A program made the translations under genes and the position numbers. A stretch of DNA of 13,785 bases, from positions 1-13,785 of the forward strand of contig CALFJE010000103.1 in the NCBI GenBank assembly GCA_937877545.1, written 5' to 3'. This stretch comes from an uncultured Selenomonadales bacterium (GTDB lineage: Bacteria; Bacillota; Negativicutes; Selenomonadales; Selenomonadaceae). Positions 13,281 through 13,785 of the stretch are shown piece after piece. The notes under the pieces are model-generated. The model had not been told where the DNA came from and did not search any database. It worked only from the letters and a program-made list of their open reading frames with translations. Numbering within the stretch: position 1 is the first letter of the stretch; the number at the start of each line of letters is the position of its first letter.

Positions 13281-13506
13281 TGCCAAACCTCTCTTCTCTG
13301 TAAGTCGCAAGTTCTTTTTCGTAGTCCAAATCCGGAATTTCTCTGCGTAATGTTTCCAATTCGTCAAAGGCGGCTTTTTTCTTGAGCAGATGATTGTCCC
13401 TTTCCGCCGGCTCGGTTATCCCGCGCAGAAAATCTATCAATGTCAAAATTTTTTCTTCAGGTAACGATTCGACTATTGAAATTGCCTCCTGCCTTAAAGC
13501 TGTCAT
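13264..13506 (-). CDS. Small antitoxin of the PIN pair
   Basis: 80 residues; ATG at 13506 with SD GGGAGG (13518-13513) 6 nt before. It starts MTALRQEAISIVESLPEEKI and ends YEKELATYREERFGNANLG. An N-terminal two-helix segment (residues 1-30) is followed by a charged region that could wrap around the toxin. I see no clear helix-turn-helix, ribbon-helix-helix or AbrB signature, so the family is not certain. The position directly upstream of and overlapping a PIN gene by 17 nt supports the antitoxin role. A 17-bp palindrome over its SD may be the autoregulatory operator. Confidence 0.75.
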   Translation of the reverse strand: MTALRQEAISIVESLPEEKILTLIDFLRGITEPAERDNHLLKKKAAFDELETLRREIPDLDYEKELATYREERFGNANLG

Positions 13507-13517
13507 TTCAAACCTCC

Positions 13518-13534
13518 CAACTTTTGAAAAGTTG
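13518..13534. promoter_or_regulatory. Palindrome over the antitoxin leader, possible operator
   Basis: CAACTTTT-G-AAAAGTTG, a perfect 8-bp inverted repeat around one base that touches the SD of the antitoxin gene. Type II antitoxin-toxin complexes usually bind such a palindrome in their own promoter region. It could instead act as an RNA hairpin that limits translation. Confidence 0.45.
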
Positions 13535-13560
13535 ACAAACAGCGGTCGCGCCGAACGTTA

Positions 13561-13653
13561 CGATTTAAGAAGCCGCCGCGCCGCGCCTTAAAGTTCCTGC
13601 ATAACCTCAAAAGCGTTTTCGATGTGATTGACTTCCTCGACAAGCTCGCCGCG
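13561..13653. repeat. 93-bp direct repeat, copy 1 (132-bp period)
   Basis: Identical to 13693-13785, offset 132 bp. It includes the last 22 codons of a minus-strand frame plus 27 bp of downstream sequence. The 7-mer GGTCGCG is also kept at the same distance in both units (13544-13550 and 13676-13682), although the bases around it differ. Confidence 0.95.
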
Positions 13654-13674
13654 GCAACGTGACGTTGCATCCAA
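13588..13674 (-). pseudogene. Duplicated gene 3' end fused to the 29-bp element
   Basis: From a TTG at 13674 inside the 29-bp element the frame reads (M)DATSRC and then RGELVEEVNHIENAFEVMQE L with TAA at 13590-13588. The 21 residues after the element equal the end of the gene entering from the right edge. No SD is visible, so it is probably not translated. Confidence 0.6.
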
Positions 13675-13682
13675 TGGTCGCG
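13654..13682. repeat. 29-bp palindrome-containing element, copy 2
   Basis: GCAACGTGACGTTGC followed by ATCCAATGGTCGCG; one mismatch to 9684-9712. It lies between the two copies of the 93-bp repeat and, on the minus strand, directly precedes the duplicated gene end. Confidence 0.85.
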
Positions 13683-13692
13683 ATTATACGCC

Positions 13693-13785
13693 CGATTTAA
13701 GAAGCCGCCGCGCCGCGCCTTAAAGTTCCTGCATAACCTCAAAAGCGTTTTCGATGTGATTGACTTCCTCGACAAGCTCGCCGCG
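13693..13785. repeat. 93-bp direct repeat, copy 2 (reaches the window edge)
   Basis: Same 93 bp as at 13561-13653. The repeat may extend beyond the window, so its full length is unknown. Confidence 0.95.
13720..13785 (-). CDS. C-terminal 21 residues of a gene entering from the right, unrecognised
   Basis: The minus-strand frame is open at the window edge and ends RGELVEEVNHIENAFEVMQE L, TAA at 13722-13720. The sequence has helical amphipathic character and good coding bias. It is too short to name. It lies upstream of the antitoxin gene on the same strand, separated by its own duplicated tail. Confidence 0.5.
   Translation of the reverse strand, partial: RGELVEEVNHIENAFEVMQEL

Noticed and set aside
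13503..13775. 90-codon minus-strand frame with two internal repeats (SRKSITSKTLL...)
   Set aside because: It is the wrong frame of the duplicated gene end; the frame ending ENAFEVMQEL has better coding character and stops at the same place in both copies.

Overview
The window reads as a chromosomal accessory stretch of a fairly GC-rich member of the Bacillota. Shine-Dalgarno (SD) sites are strong GGAGG types, TTG starts are frequent (ugd, hisG, comM), an AddB-type helicase-nuclease subunit is present, and L28 is the zinc-ribbon form. A Negativicutes/Selenomonadales-like genome is my best guess, but nothing here fixes the taxonomy.

Layout. (1) 3-2177 (+): the 3' three quarters of an MmeI-like DNA methyltransferase of a Type IIL/IIG restriction-modification protein; its N-terminus lies outside the window. 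(2) 2163-3056: about 900 bp with no conventional gene. It holds an array of three near-identical small RNAs (+), each with a TTGACA-N17-TAAATT-like promoter and a hairpin terminator. Two are followed by convergent micro-genes (-) encoding 34- and 29-residue hydrophobic peptides that share a GGL(F/I)LDYIxNR end. Each RNA carries a segment antisense to the ribosome-binding site and start codon of its neighbouring peptide gene: 17/17 for unit 3 and 11/12 for unit 2. This is the layout of a par/Fst-like type I toxin-antitoxin locus, here in tandem, with a first unit that has lost its toxin. It is the most interesting content of the window. (3) 3079-6270 (+): addB, with no addA after it. (4) 6271-7216: about 950 bp of decayed coding sequence, with fragments of at least one B12-binding/radical-SAM RiPP-maturase-like gene and a second radical-SAM motif. 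(5) 7300-8079 (-): folE2, possibly followed by a coupled 28-residue membrane peptide. (6) 8175-9413 (+): ugd. (7) 9414-9750: a repeat-rich intergenic region with hairpins, a 52-bp repeat, a hisG-tail-like fossil and a 29-bp palindromic element. (8) 9751-10398 (-): short-form hisG, divergent from (9) 10515-10874 (+), a GutA-type PTS IIA protein, and 10954-11145 (+), rpmB. (10) On the minus strand, an operon-like series of small antitoxin (13506-13264), PIN-domain toxin (13280-12849) and comM/yifB (12845-11313). (11) 13561-13785: a 132-bp-period repeat duplicating the 3' end of a gene that enters from the right edge.

How the parts relate. The methyltransferase with its adjacent toxin-antitoxin array looks like a small defence/addiction island placed in front of addB. 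The housekeeping genes (addB, folE2, ugd, hisG, rpmB, comM) belong to unrelated pathways and are mostly separate transcription units. The gaps between them have collected fossils, terminator-like repeat modules and 3'-gene-end duplications. The PIN pair is packed directly against comM (3-nt gap), so the toxin pair and the DNA-processing ATPase are probably co-transcribed.
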